Positions 52,385 through 61,590 of a stretch of DNA of 64,000 bases are shown here, one piece after another (the first letter of the stretch is position 1; the number at the start of each line of letters is the position of its first letter). A program made the position numbers and the translations under genes. The DNA is from Paenibacillus sp. FSL R7-0337 (GTDB lineage Bacteria > Bacillota > Bacilli > Paenibacillales > Paenibacillaceae): NCBI RefSeq assembly GCF_037969875.1, contig NZ_CP150218.1, positions 2,728,001 to 2,792,000 of the forward strand. The letters are read 5' to 3'. The notes beneath the pieces were generated by a model. That model was not told the DNA's origin, did not search any database, and saw nothing but the letters and a program-made list of their open reading frames with translations.

Positions 52385-53134
52385 TTACTCCGTAACCTTG
52401 CTCTGATTCGCCACCTCGCGGGCTTTCTGCTGTACTTCTTCCGGTTCGCCCAGATAGAAGCGGCTGATCGGCTTCACATCGTCGTCGAGCTTGTAGACGA
52501 GCGGGACGCCGGTCGGGATGTTGAGGTCGAGCAGCGCGGTCTCGTCGATATCCTCCATATACTTGATCAGGGCCCGCAGCGTGTTGCCGTGCGCCGAGAT
52601 CAGGACCCGCTCCTTCTTGCGGATCAGCGGTACAATCCGGTTGGTCCAGAAATCACCGACCCGGTGTACGGTATCCTCCAGGCTCTCGCCGCGCGGGATG
52701 TCACCCGGACGCACTTCTTTGTAGCGGACATCGTGTCTCGCATAACGTGGGTCATCCGACTCCAGCATCGGAGGCCGGACGGAGAGGCTGCGCCGCCAGA
52801 TATGGAGCTGCTCCTCACCGTATTTCAGAGCGGTCTCGCTCTTGCTGAGGCCCTGCAGCGCCCCGTAATGGCGCTCATTCAACTTCCACGACTTCTGCAC
52901 CGGAATCCACAGCAGGTCCATCTCATCCAGAATATAGTTCAGCGTCTTGATTGAACGCTTCAGCACCGAAGCGAATGCAAGATCGAAGGTGTATCCGTTC
53001 TCCTTCAGCAGCCGGCCCGCTTTCATGGCCTCCTCCACGCCCTTCTCCGTCAGATCGGGATCACTCCAGCCCGTAAACAGATTCTGCCGGTTGTATTCAC
53101 TCTCACCATGCCGTATCAGAACGATTTCGTACAT
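52385..53134 (-). CDS. gpmA: 2,3-bisphosphoglycerate-dependent phosphoglycerate mutase
   Basis: The 249-residue enzyme interconverts 3- and 2-phosphoglycerate in glycolysis. It carries LIRHGESEYNRQNLFTGWSD (phospho-His), LNERHYGALQGLSKSE and LISAHGNTLRALIKY (second catalytic His), with standard length. AAGGAGAA precedes ATG. It stands alone with its own terminator. Confidence 0.96.
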   Translation of the reverse strand: MYEIVLIRHGESEYNRQNLFTGWSDPDLTEKGVEEAMKAGRLLKENGYTFDLAFASVLKRSIKTLNYILDEMDLLWIPVQKSWKLNERHYGALQGLSKSETALKYGEEQLHIWRRSLSVRPPMLESDDPRYARHDVRYKEVRPGDIPRGESLEDTVHRVGDFWTNRIVPLIRKKERVLISAHGNTLRALIKYMEDIDETALLDLNIPTGVPLVYKLDDDVKPISRFYLGEPEEVQQKAREVANQSKVTE

Positions 53135-53400
53135 AAGTATTCTCCTTCTCCCGTGTATGATTGGCTTCTCTTGCTTCTATTCTGTCACAGAGCAGTGTCC
53201 GCTTCAACTTCAGGCCTATCTTGCGGACTGGAAAGCCGCTATTTCAGCTATTCTGCCTGATCACGCAGGCAAGCGGACACAGATGCTCTTAAGTTTGCCT
53301 ATACTCCTCTATTTCAGCCCCAATCAGTCAGATAACGGCCCCTGAGTCCGTAGCGTGGGGAATAAGTGACTTTTTCGCACAATAAGGTCCGCTCGGTCCG

Positions 53401-53481
53401 CATAGCACACATAGCACACATAGCACGCATGGCACTCATAGCACATCAAGCACACATGGCACACACAGCACACCTAGCACC
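53401..53481. repeat. 9-bp tandem repeat array, nine units
   Basis: Nine consecutive 9-base units follow the pattern CATAGCACA, with one or two changes in some. The intergenic stretch 53135-53525 between gpmA and the AraC-type gene holds this array and no convincing gene. Confidence 0.88.
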
Positions 53482-53525
53482 CGAAATACCTACACCACAC
53501 TCAGCACGATACTCCCCCCGCTGCT

Positions 53526-54311
53526 TCAGCGGATCTCTGACGGGCTTTTCCCGGTATGCTGCTTGAATTGGCGGCTGAAAAAGAAGATATCACGGTAGCC
53601 GAGCGCATCTGCGACCTCCGTGACATTCATGCCCGCATACAACAGCAGATGCTGGGCCCGTTCGATCCGTGCGCGGATCACATAGGACTGGACCGAGGAG
53701 CCGGTGATCTCCTTGAACTTGATTGAGAAGTAACGCGGGGACAGCCCCGCCCGGGCGGCCAGGTCCTCTACCCGGTGCGCGGCCCCGGGATGCTGGCTGA
53801 CATAGTTGGCGACCTCGTGGATCACCTCCGCCAGCTGATTGCTGACATGGCGCTCGACCGGCCTCGCCTGATCCTGCCGCAGCAGATGAATCATGAGCTG
53901 CTTCAGAATCAGACGGCCTTCCTCCTCCGCCGCATAGGTCTGCACCAGGAACAGCCGGACATAACGGGCGAGCAGATGCTCGAACTCCACCGTCTCGGTC
54001 AGCTCATGGTAAGGGGCCGGCAGCTCCGTGACCTCCTCCGTCACATCGAAGTGAATATATGTAATGACAAGCGGTTTCTGCGGATTATGTGTGGCACTGG
54101 TATAATCCCCCGGCCGGAACAGGAAGCAGCTTCCCTTCCCCACCTGATAGGGCACGCCGTTACGCACAACCGTACCCTCTCCACTCCAGACATAGAACAA
54201 GTCATAGTTTTGCAGCGGCTTCTCTCTTTTCTGCCATTTCCAGCCCGGTTCACAGACAATCTTCGCCAGGGCCGGGAGGATGACAAAAGAGGATGGCGAT
54301 GCATGAAGCAT
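53526..54311 (-). CDS. AraC-family transcriptional regulator
   Basis: The 261-residue protein has an N-terminal cupin-like sensor (YDLFYVWSGEGTVVRNG, FLFRPGDYTSATHN). The C-terminal pair of helix-turn-helix motifs is VEDLAARAGLSPRYFSIKFK and VTEVADALGYRDIFFFSRQF, ending in TGKSPSEIR. It should respond to a sugar or related ligand. Divergent from the aminotransferase gene, it might regulate it, but that is only positional. Confidence 0.9.
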   Translation of the reverse strand: MLHASPSSFVILPALAKIVCEPGWKWQKREKPLQNYDLFYVWSGEGTVVRNGVPYQVGKGSCFLFRPGDYTSATHNPQKPLVITYIHFDVTEEVTELPAPYHELTETVEFEHLLARYVRLFLVQTYAAEEEGRLILKQLMIHLLRQDQARPVERHVSNQLAEVIHEVANYVSQHPGAAHRVEDLAARAGLSPRYFSIKFKEITGSSVQSYVIRARIERAQHLLLYAGMNVTEVADALGYRDIFFFSRQFKQHTGKSPSEIR

Positions 54312-54475
54312 ATCGTTCCCTCCTATAGATGTAGCGTTAGCTTACTTTTCATAATACCTTGTCCGGTTCCTGTTTGTACATCTTCCGCATGCCGCAATGA
54401 AGCAGACCGCCGCCGGATTCCAAAACTATTTATCAAATCACCGCATTACTCAGTGACGGCGGCAATCCACGGTGT

Positions 54476-54481
54476 TATAAT
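54476..54481 (+). promoter_or_regulatory. Probable -10 box of the aminotransferase gene
   Basis: TATAAT lies 54 bases before the start, with a weak GTGACG -35 at 17-base spacing. An inverted repeat of GCCGCCG/CGGCGGC type flanks the region upstream (about 54403-54466) and could be an operator. Confidence 0.5.
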
Positions 54482-54534
54482 GTTAGGCAATGTTAACGTA
54501 TATATCCCAGAAGAATACCGGAAGGATGAAACTG

Positions 54535-55836
54535 ATGAATCCACTGGCTGGACAATTGAATGACAGCATCAAGGCAGGCAATGAACATGTATACGATATG
54601 CTCTCGAGTCTCGGTAAAGCGATCTATTTTCCCAAAGAGGGGATTCTGAGCCAATCCGCAGAGGCAACGGCTCATGCTAAAAAGTATAACGCCACCATCG
54701 GGATTGCTACCGAGAACGGGTTGCCGATGCACCTTGGCGTAATCCAGGATAAACTCTCCGCCTACAGTCCCAAAGACCTGTACGGCTATGCGCCTCCAGC
54801 AGGCAAGCCGGAGCTTCGCGCCGTCTGGCGGGAGAAGATGCTGCGTGAGAATCCGTCGCTTGAAGGCAAGTCTTTCAGTAATCCAATCGTCACGAATGCG
54901 CTGACCCACGGGCTTAGCATCGTTGCCGATCTGTTCGCAGAGCAAGGGGATGTCGTCATTTATCCGGACAAAAACTGGGAGAACTACGAGCTGACCTTCG
55001 GCATCCGCCGGCTGACCGAAACCGTGAATTACCCGCTCTTCACGGAGGACATGAGCTTCAACAGCGAAGGGCTGCTGGATGCCCTGCTGGCCCAGAAGGA
55101 CCGCGGCAAAGCCATCGTCCTGCTTAACTTCCCGAATAATCCAACCGGATATACGCCCGGCCTTGCAGAAGGCGAGGCTATTGTTGCCGCTATCCTGCGT
55201 GCCGCCGAAGCAGGCGTTAATGTGGTAGTGGTCAGCGATGATGCTTATTTCGGACTCTTTTTCGAGGATTCGCTCAAGGAATCCCTGTTCGGCAAGCTGG
55301 CGAACCTGCATCCGCGCGTGCTGGCGGTCAAGATTGACGGAGCTACCAAGGAAGAATTCGTCTGGGGCTTCCGCGTCGGCTTCATCACCTATGCTTCGGA
55401 GGACAAGGAGCTGCTGGCAGCGCTGGAACAAAAAACCCTCGGTATTATCCGGGCTACCATCTCCAGCGGCGCACATCCGTCGCAGACCTTCGTGCTCGAC
55501 GCGTTGAAGGCACCGGAATTCGCTGCACAGAAGGAAGAGAAGTTCCAGATCATGAAAGGCCGGGCCAACAAAGTGAAGGCGCTGCTGGACAGCGGTAAAT
55601 ACGGCGATGATGTGTGGACCTATTATCCGTTCAACTCCGGGTACTTCATGTGCCTGAAGCTCTTTACCGTCTCTGCGGAAGATCTGCGGCTTCACCTGAT
55701 TCACACCTACGGCCTGGGCACCATCGCCCTTGGCGAGAGCGACCTGCGCATTGCCTTCTCCTGTATCGAGGAGGATCAGCTGGAGGATCTGTTCGATCTC
55801 GTCTATGCAGGCATCCGTGATTTGGAGAAGGTCTGA
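54535..55836 (+). CDS. PLP-dependent aminotransferase, class I/II
   Basis: ATG 54535 has GGAAGG about nine bases upstream and gives 433 residues. The fold type I aminotransferase layout is visible: ATENGLPMHLG, YGYAPPAGKPELRAVWREKM, TNALTHGLSIVADLFAEQGD, LNFPNNPTGYTPG and the PLP-binding Lys region KIDGATKEEFVWGFRVGFI. The Lys in GATKEE is the likely Schiff-base residue. The substrate is not evident. An earlier ATG at 54490 lacks a good ribosome binding site. Confidence 0.88.
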   Translation: MNPLAGQLNDSIKAGNEHVYDMLSSLGKAIYFPKEGILSQSAEATAHAKKYNATIGIATENGLPMHLGVIQDKLSAYSPKDLYGYAPPAGKPELRAVWREKMLRENPSLEGKSFSNPIVTNALTHGLSIVADLFAEQGDVVIYPDKNWENYELTFGIRRLTETVNYPLFTEDMSFNSEGLLDALLAQKDRGKAIVLLNFPNNPTGYTPGLAEGEAIVAAILRAAEAGVNVVVVSDDAYFGLFFEDSLKESLFGKLANLHPRVLAVKIDGATKEEFVWGFRVGFITYASEDKELLAALEQKTLGIIRATISSGAHPSQTFVLDALKAPEFAAQKEEKFQIMKGRANKVKALLDSGKYGDDVWTYYPFNSGYFMCLKLFTVSAEDLRLHLIHTYGLGTIALGESDLRIAFSCIEEDQLEDLFDLVYAGIRDLEKV

Positions 55837-55861
55837 TATACAGCAGCCTTTGAATACGTTC

Positions 55862-55894
55862 ATCAGCCCCGGAATTACGGGGCTGATTTTTTTT
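55862..55894 (+). terminator. Terminator of the aminotransferase gene
   Basis: ATCAGCCCCG and CGGGGCTGAT form a ten-base-pair stem with a six-base loop, followed by eight T. Confidence 0.92.
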
Positions 55895-55994
55895 GCCCGG
55901 TGCTACGGCATTGGCCTATACACGTTCTGCCCTCCGCACATACAATACGATGTACTCAAGTACAACACACTCACACGCGAAAGGGGAATGAACA

Positions 55995-56108
55995 ATGAGC
56001 GAAGAAGTTAGAGGCGGATACGGATACGGCGGCGGGTTCACAAGCACTGGAGCCATTCTGGTTCTCTTTATCCTGCTGGTCATCATCAGCCGTTCACTCT
56101 TTGTCTAA
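55995..56108 (+). CDS. YjcZ-family small sporulation protein
   Basis: This 37-residue protein has the typical two parts of YjcZ-like proteins: a Gly/Tyr-rich start (EEVRGGYGYGGGFTSTG) and one hydrophobic segment (AILVLFILLVIISRSLFV). AAGGGGA precedes ATG by about eight bases. Family members are tiny membrane proteins made during sporulation in many Bacillales. It is flanked by terminators and transcribed alone. Confidence 0.85.
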   Translation: MSEEVRGGYGYGGGFTSTGAILVLFILLVIISRSLFV

Positions 56109-56223
56109 CAGGGAGTGAGTCCCCTGGAGGGAGCTGCGCGCTCTCTCCGATCCACGTGTTATAGCATTCCCTGCACCACCTGAGATGAAGAGGGAATTCC
56201 CTATTATACATTCTTTTCTTCTG

Positions 56224-56270
56224 AAAATGGCCTCAGACTCCGCATTCGCGAGAGCCTGAGGCCATTTGTT
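56224..56270. terminator. Hairpin terminator after the YjcZ-like gene
   Basis: AAATGGCCTCAG and CTGAGGCCATTT form a 12-base-pair stem extended by CTC/GAG. It lies between converging genes and can serve both. Confidence 0.82.
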
Positions 56271-56320
56271 ATAAGCACACCCGCTTGCGGGTGACGCCTT
56301 GTCTGCTGCTGCAATCCGTT

Positions 56321-57541
56321 CTACAGGTCGTCTTCATCCGCACGCGCTTCCTTGCGGGCGGAGCTTACCTTGAACAGATACGCGAGCAGGAATCCGCAGG
56401 CGAAGGTAGACAGTACTTCCAGCGGCCGCTGCCCGGCCTGAAGCAGGAGCGGCAATCCGGTCAGCAGCGCCAGGACCAGATGGGCCCGGAAGACAAACTG
56501 GATCGTTCCCTTACCCTTGCTGCCCTCCGGCAGCGGGTAGACGGTCAGCCAGAACGATTCGCTGTGCAGCTTGCGCAGCGCCGTCAGCTGAATGCCCATC
56601 AGGAAGAGGAAGAATACATAGATGCCGCTGCCGAGATAGCTGTCCTTCATCATCCACACCAGGAACAGGTCCAGCACCGCCATCCGCAGGACGATGCCGA
56701 AGACGTCACCACGGGCAAAGCTTTTGGTCAGGAGGAACCGGTACGCGGAATCCCGCTGCCAGCTGAGCCCGCTGCCCCAGCGCGACAGATAACGGCGGGC
56801 ATAGACCCGCTGCTCGCGTCCCGGAACATCGACGAACCAGCCGAGGACCATCAGCGCCCGGGTTCCCTGGTTCTTCTCCATAGTGATCAGGCGTTCCCAC
56901 GGAACAGCATGCCGTCCGGGAACAGCCAGTGCGGCCACATAGGCTGCGGCCAGAATCAGGATGAAGATCAGAGCGCGCATGGACGGCTGCCATAGCCATG
57001 CCCCAACCATTAGACCGCCGGCTGCCCAGCGCAGCAGGTTATAGCCTGCCGCAGCGGGGCGGGAGAGCATCGCTGTCTCCCGCCATAACCCGTAGCTGGA
57101 TAACAGCTTGACAAGAATCAGCACCAGCAGGGTAGCCAGCAGACCCCGGGGTGACTCGTCGGTGCGTATGTACAGCGGCCATAATGTAATGAGGATAAAG
57201 GCTAGTCGCAGAATCTTCCACACATTGCCGCTAACCCAGGACGGGGCGAAATACTCTCTCATCCGGTGGCCCTGCGGCAGCAGGAAGATTGTATCCGGGG
57301 TCTGCAGATACGTCCGGAAGCTGCTGTGTACCGCCGCAGGCACCAACAGGACGAACATAATCCAGCGGATCGGTATGCCAGTCGGAATATCGCGCAGCAG
57401 CGCTGTGTACCAGGCGGAGAAGATAATCAGCACCAGCAGGAACACCATGGCAACACCGCTCTGAATGATATATCCCATATAAGGGACCAGGCTTCCCGTG
57501 AACCGGCTGCGCCGCTGCCGGCGCAGCTCCTTCAAATCCAT
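56321..57541 (-). CDS. ecsB: EcsB-type ABC transporter membrane protein
   Basis: The 406-residue protein has about eight or more membrane segments in two groups. The EcsB-like start is LKELRRQRRSRFTGSLVPYM, and LPQGHRMREYFAPSW is in the first third. It follows ecsA by one base. EcsAB in Bacillus affects secretion, regulated proteolysis and competence. The exported substrate is unknown. Confidence 0.88.
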   Translation of the reverse strand: MDLKELRRQRRSRFTGSLVPYMGYIIQSGVAMVFLLVLIIFSAWYTALLRDIPTGIPIRWIMFVLLVPAAVHSSFRTYLQTPDTIFLLPQGHRMREYFAPSWVSGNVWKILRLAFILITLWPLYIRTDESPRGLLATLLVLILVKLLSSYGLWRETAMLSRPAAAGYNLLRWAAGGLMVGAWLWQPSMRALIFILILAAAYVAALAVPGRHAVPWERLITMEKNQGTRALMVLGWFVDVPGREQRVYARRYLSRWGSGLSWQRDSAYRFLLTKSFARGDVFGIVLRMAVLDLFLVWMMKDSYLGSGIYVFFLFLMGIQLTALRKLHSESFWLTVYPLPEGSKGKGTIQFVFRAHLVLALLTGLPLLLQAGQRPLEVLSTFACGFLLAYLFKVSSARKEARADEDDL

Positions 57542-57542
57542 A

Positions 57543-58289
57543 TCATTTCCCTCCCTGAACCAGCTCGTAGAACAGCTGCTCCAAATTCAAGCCCTGCCGC
57601 CCGGCCTTCGCGGTCATCTCGGCCAGCGTTCCCTCCGCAATCACCATTCCGCGGTGCAGCACAATGAACCGGTCACAATAGTTCTCAATTGTGGAGAGAA
57701 TATGCGAGCTGAGCAGAATCGAAGCTCCGGACTTCTTCAGGTCCAGCATGAAATCCAGCAGGGAGCGGATACCCAGCGGGTCGAGTCCGAGAAACGGCTC
57801 GTCGATTACATACAAGGCCGGACGCGCTACGAACGCGCACATGATCATCACCTTCTGCTTCATGCCCTTGGACAGATGGGAGGACAAGGTATCCATCTTG
57901 TCCTCCATATTGAAGAGTGCAGCCAGCTGGCTGGTGCGTGATTCATAATCACTGCGCTCCACGCCATACGCTCTGGCTGTGAATTCCACATGCTCACGAA
58001 CCGTCATTTCCTCATAGAGCAGAGGGGATTCCGGCACGAAGGACAGCGCACTGTGGTAGCTCTCCGGATCGCTGCTGCGCGTCTTCCCCTGTACCGTAAT
58101 CTCACCCTTATGGGGGGACATCAACCCCAGGATATGCTTCATTGTGGTGCTCTTGCCCGCACCGTTCAGTCCGATTAACCCAACCATCTCACCGGGCTGC
58201 ACCTGCAGGCCGATATCATGCAGCACCGGCTTGTTCAGGCTGTAGCCTCCGCTGAGGCCCGTAATTTCCAATACGGGAGCTGTATTCAT
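57543..58289 (-). CDS. ecsA: EcsA-type ABC transporter ATPase
   Basis: The 248-residue ATPase has Walker A GLNGAGKSTTMKHILGL, the signature SSHLSKGMKQKVMI, Walker B ALYVIDEPFLGLDPLG and the switch LLSSHIL. It powers the EcsB membrane subunit encoded immediately downstream. Its ATG overlaps the stop of the DEAD-box helicase gene by four bases, so the three genes form one transcript. Confidence 0.93.
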   Translation of the reverse strand: MNTAPVLEITGLSGGYSLNKPVLHDIGLQVQPGEMVGLIGLNGAGKSTTMKHILGLMSPHKGEITVQGKTRSSDPESYHSALSFVPESPLLYEEMTVREHVEFTARAYGVERSDYESRTSQLAALFNMEDKMDTLSSHLSKGMKQKVMIMCAFVARPALYVIDEPFLGLDPLGIRSLLDFMLDLKKSGASILLSSHILSTIENYCDRFIVLHRGMVIAEGTLAEMTAKAGRQGLNLEQLFYELVQGGK

Positions 58290-59770
58290 TGACCGTCACC
58301 TCTCGGGGTTTTGTTCTTGAGCCATTTCGGGGCTCCTTTATTCTTGCGGTTCTTGTCCCGCTCCGCCTGGCTGCGGGCCTTGCCCCCCGGCCCCGCCGCG
58401 CTGCGCGTGCCGGCGCTCACTCCCGGGCGGTGCTGCTCGCGCCGCACCGTAACGCCACTGCCGCCAGGCGCTGGGCCTGGCTGGCCTGCCGGCGCGTCGC
58501 CGCCCGTCCCTCCGGCTGTTCCAGCCGCAGAGGTCCGCACCTGCGGCTTGCCGGTGCGCGCTGCAATGCCGCCGCGCGGTTCAGCCCCTTCGCGGCGCTC
58601 CTTCGTGCCGCCGCTGCGCAGCTCGGCGCGTCCGCCTTCCGCCAGCGCCTTGCCGAAGGCCATCTCCCGCTCGTCCAGCTGGATATCCAGCTCGCGGGCG
58701 AATTTGCGCATGATGAACGTCTGCTGCTCCGTAACGATCGTTACGGATAAGCCGCGTTTACCCATGCGCCCGGTCCGTCCGGCACGGTGGACATAGTGCT
58801 CGGAGTCAAAGGCAGGATCGAAGCTGACGACAAGCGTCAGATTCTCAATGTCCAGGCCCCGCGCCGCTACGTCACTGGCGACCAGGACCTTGAGCTTGCC
58901 GTCCCGGAAGCGGGTCAGCACGTTAGCGCGCGTCACCTTGTCGGCATCGCCGTACAGCGCTGCGGCCGGAAGGCCCAGGTGGTTCAGCTTCGCTGTCACC
59001 TCGGCGATGTCATCCGTCGCGTTCACGAAGACAATGGCCCGGTCCGGCTTATAGTGGCGGATGACCCGGCGCAGCATATCAATCTTGTTCCGCTCCTCGC
59101 ACACCACATAGTGATGTTCGAGGCTCTGGGCAGTCATCATGCCGGGGTCGATGCCCACCTCCGCCGGATTCTTCATCTCCCGGTTCGCCAGCAGACGGGT
59201 CTCCGGTCCAATCGTGGCCGACAGCATAACCAGCTGCCGCGTACGCAGCGCGCTGCTGACGATCTTCGTCACTTCGCCCGCACCGCTAAGCTGGAACATC
59301 TGATCCGCCTCATCGAGAATAATCGTGCTCACCTCATGCATCTTGAGCTTGCGCAGCCCGATCAGCTCACGTATGCGTCCCGGGGTGCCTACCACCAGCT
59401 GCGGATGCTCCCGCAGCTTGTCAATCTGGCGCTTGATCGCCGCCCCGCCGATCAGTCCTATGGCGCGGATGCCACGGTGTGCACCGTAGCGCTCCGCTTC
59501 ACGGAGAATCTGCATCGCCAGCTCCTGAGTTGGCGCCAGCACCAGCTTTTGCACCGATTTCGAGTCCGGGTTAATCCCTTGCAGCAGCGGCAGCAGATAA
59601 GCCAGTGTCTTGCCTGTTCCTGTCTGGGATGCGGCCAGAACATCTCTTCCTTCCAGCAGAAGCGGAATCGTCTGCTCCTGTACAGGGGATGGTTCGGTGA
59701 TGCCGAATTCAGACAACCGGGCAGCAAGGTCTTCCTGGATGCCGATAGCCGCAAAAGAAGCTTTATTCAT
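58286..59770 (-). CDS. DEAD-box ATP-dependent RNA helicase
   Basis: The 494-residue protein has all core motifs: the Q motif FGITEPSPVQEQTIP, ASQTGTGKTLAY, PTQELAMQI, TPGRIREL, ILDEADQMF, MLSATIG, ASDVAARGLDIE and HRAGRTGRMG. After residue 370 comes a Gly/Arg/Ala/Pro-rich low-complexity tail ending in Lys/Arg-rich KNRKNKGAPKWLKNK, likely for RNA binding. It unwinds RNA in ribosome assembly or mRNA turnover. It is the first gene of the transcript with ecsA and ecsB. Confidence 0.93.
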   Translation of the reverse strand: MNKASFAAIGIQEDLAARLSEFGITEPSPVQEQTIPLLLEGRDVLAASQTGTGKTLAYLLPLLQGINPDSKSVQKLVLAPTQELAMQILREAERYGAHRGIRAIGLIGGAAIKRQIDKLREHPQLVVGTPGRIRELIGLRKLKMHEVSTIILDEADQMFQLSGAGEVTKIVSSALRTRQLVMLSATIGPETRLLANREMKNPAEVGIDPGMMTAQSLEHHYVVCEERNKIDMLRRVIRHYKPDRAIVFVNATDDIAEVTAKLNHLGLPAAALYGDADKVTRANVLTRFRDGKLKVLVASDVAARGLDIENLTLVVSFDPAFDSEHYVHRAGRTGRMGKRGLSVTIVTEQQTFIMRKFARELDIQLDEREMAFGKALAEGGRAELRSGGTKERREGAEPRGGIAARTGKPQVRTSAAGTAGGTGGDAPAGQPGPAPGGSGVTVRREQHRPGVSAGTRSAAGPGGKARSQAERDKNRKNKGAPKWLKNKTPRGDGQ

Positions 59771-59944
59771 AATAGGGTTTCATCCTTTTCACTTAAGATA
59801 ATATGTTCATTATATGCCAAAAAGGCCTCTCCACCAAATGGAAGGCCATAAAATCTAAGTCCGAACCGTATTTAAACGGTCATACCATCCTGTATACCAA
59901 AGGGGGACAAGTCGTTCACGCCACACATCGAAACTACAATTTAT

Positions 59945-60721
59945 TCATTTTCTGTTCATCAGGTTATAGGTCAGCTTGTCTGCCAGCCGCGGGAACAGCC
60001 CATAGAGCCGGATGCCGAAGCCTGCCAGACCGGGCAGGTCCACTTCCTCTTTTCCCTTGTCCATCAGCTTGACGATCTTCGCGGACACATGCTGCGGCGT
60101 CATCATGATCCGGCTTACGCTTCGTTCATAATTACCGGAGGGGTCGGCGGTCTTGAAGAATTCGGTGGCGATAGGTCCAGGGTTCACAGCCGAGACAATA
60201 ATACCGCTCTTCCGCAGCTCCTGGCGGAGCGCATTGGTGAAGCCGAGAACGGCATGCTTGGTGGCCGTGTAGGACACTGAGCGTGCGGTTCCGATTTTGC
60301 CGGCCATGGAAGCCACATTCACGATCTGACCGCTGCCGCGCGTAAGCATATGAGGAACGACAGCCTTGGTGCAGCGTACAATTCCCATATAGTTAACATC
60401 CATCATATCGGCGAACTCTTCAGACTCCATCTCTGTAAAAGCCGCAAACTTGCCGTAACCGGCATTATTGAGCAGAATGTCAATTCTGCCGTATTGCTCC
60501 AGGATCTCCGCAAAGGTACGCTTCACTGCCGCCTCATCGGTCACATCACAGACGAACAGCCCATGCTCGCCCTGGATGCCCGCCGCAACAGCCTGCAGCT
60601 TGTCCCTGGACCGGGCCAGCAGAACGGGAACCGCCCCGTGCCCGCTGAGCATCTGCGCCGTAAGCGCGCCAATCCCGCTGGAAGCTCCTGTAATTACCAC
60701 AATCTTGCCTTGTAATGCCAT
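59945..60721 (-). CDS. Short-chain dehydrogenase/reductase
   Basis: The 258-residue protein is a classical SDR: VVITGASSGIGALTAQML, ILLNNAGYGKFA, the catalytic Ser region IVNVASMAGKIG and YTATKHAVLGFTNAL (YxxxK). The C-terminus has an extra hydrophobic and basic stretch, as in the DltE/YqjQ-like group. The substrate is unknown. It lies downstream of the CheX-like gene on the same strand. Confidence 0.9.
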   Translation of the reverse strand: MALQGKIVVITGASSGIGALTAQMLSGHGAVPVLLARSRDKLQAVAAGIQGEHGLFVCDVTDEAAVKRTFAEILEQYGRIDILLNNAGYGKFAAFTEMESEEFADMMDVNYMGIVRCTKAVVPHMLTRGSGQIVNVASMAGKIGTARSVSYTATKHAVLGFTNALRQELRKSGIIVSAVNPGPIATEFFKTADPSGNYERSVSRIMMTPQHVSAKIVKLMDKGKEEVDLPGLAGFGIRLYGLFPRLADKLTYNLMNRK

Positions 60722-60748
60722 GGAATAGATTCACTCCCGATTATCCGC

Positions 60749-61204
60749 CTAAGAGATCATAACCTGAATATCAAGCTCGCCGATCCCTTCCATCACAAGA
60801 GGAATACTCAGCGCTTTGCGCGGCAGTATGGACATGCTCTCCGACTTCATCAGCTTCGGCGGGGTAATGTCTACGGACACCCCTTGATTGGAGAGAATAG
60901 TACTGGCATTGCCGCTAATCATATTGCCCAGCTCGGAAATGGCGCTCTGGCCCATCTCATCCATCTCCGTAATTACATAACCGCCCATCATGGCCGACAC
61001 CATCTTAAGTGCGACCGGTTCGGCAATCCCGAAGATAATATTCCCGCTGAGCTGACCTGTCATTCCCACTTGAATCCATATATGATTATCGATCAGTTCA
61101 ATATCCTTAATCCCCAGCATACCGGTGGACGGCGAGACTTGGATCACCTGTTCAATTACAATGCGCGCAGACTCTAGAAACGGATTAATTACTTCTGCTT
61201 TCAT
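60749..61204 (-). CDS. CheX/CheC-like chemotaxis phosphatase family protein
   Basis: The 151-residue protein begins MKAEVINPFLESARIVIEQV and contains SAISELGNMISGNASTILS, the ExxN active-site helix of the CheC/CheX/FliY family. It also has GNIIFGIAEPVALKMVSAMM. CheX enzymes dephosphorylate CheY-P. Only one ExxN helix is seen, as in CheX. No chemotaxis gene adjoins it. GAGGGGGA lies about ten bases before ATG. Confidence 0.85.
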   Translation of the reverse strand: MKAEVINPFLESARIVIEQVIQVSPSTGMLGIKDIELIDNHIWIQVGMTGQLSGNIIFGIAEPVALKMVSAMMGGYVITEMDEMGQSAISELGNMISGNASTILSNQGVSVDITPPKLMKSESMSILPRKALSIPLVMEGIGELDIQVMIS

Positions 61205-61590
61205 GAAAGTGCTGTCCCCCTCGACCAGTCTTTAGTCATATACCAAAAGTCCTAAGCAATAAAATTTATTATACTTCATATATCGGCATTATTCACCAAA
61301 AATTAATGGTCTTGTCGAATGATTTCTAAAGATAGTTTGGAGCTCAACATTGCCCTCCCGGGAGGAATCTCCTATAATTTAATCAATAAACGTAAGATCT
61401 GCGGCGTCACACCCTCCGAGTGCAGCACTCACAGCGACCCTTGTACCTATCTACTTTGTCAGAATCCGCGGCTTGCAGACTCTAATTCTGAAAGCTTGCA
61501 TGTGCACATACGCCCTCCGGAAAGCTGCGGCTTTCCCTGTTTGTACAAATATACGGCGGCACCATCCGGTAGCCATAAGGGGGACAGTCC
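61205..61590. other. Intergenic stretch between divergent genes, no gene seen
   Basis: The 386 bases between the CheX-like and LysR genes hold no convincing gene. A small perfect hairpin (GGAAAGC/GCTTTCC) lies at 61519-61536, close before the LysR gene, and the ribosome binding site AAGGGGGA is at its end. Confidence 0.55.

Noticed and set aside
53366-53566. Possible 66-residue His/Ala-rich protein
   Set aside because: It is produced by the 9-bp array, has no ribosome binding site and overlaps the end of the AraC-type gene.
54493-55863. 456-residue frame opposite the aminotransferase gene
   Set aside because: The plus-strand product has clear PLP enzyme motifs. The opposite frame is open only through codon bias and matches no family.
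58787-59851. 354-residue plus-strand frame opposite the DEAD-box helicase gene
   Set aside because: All DEAD-box motifs are on the minus strand. The plus frame has no start signal or recognisable domain.
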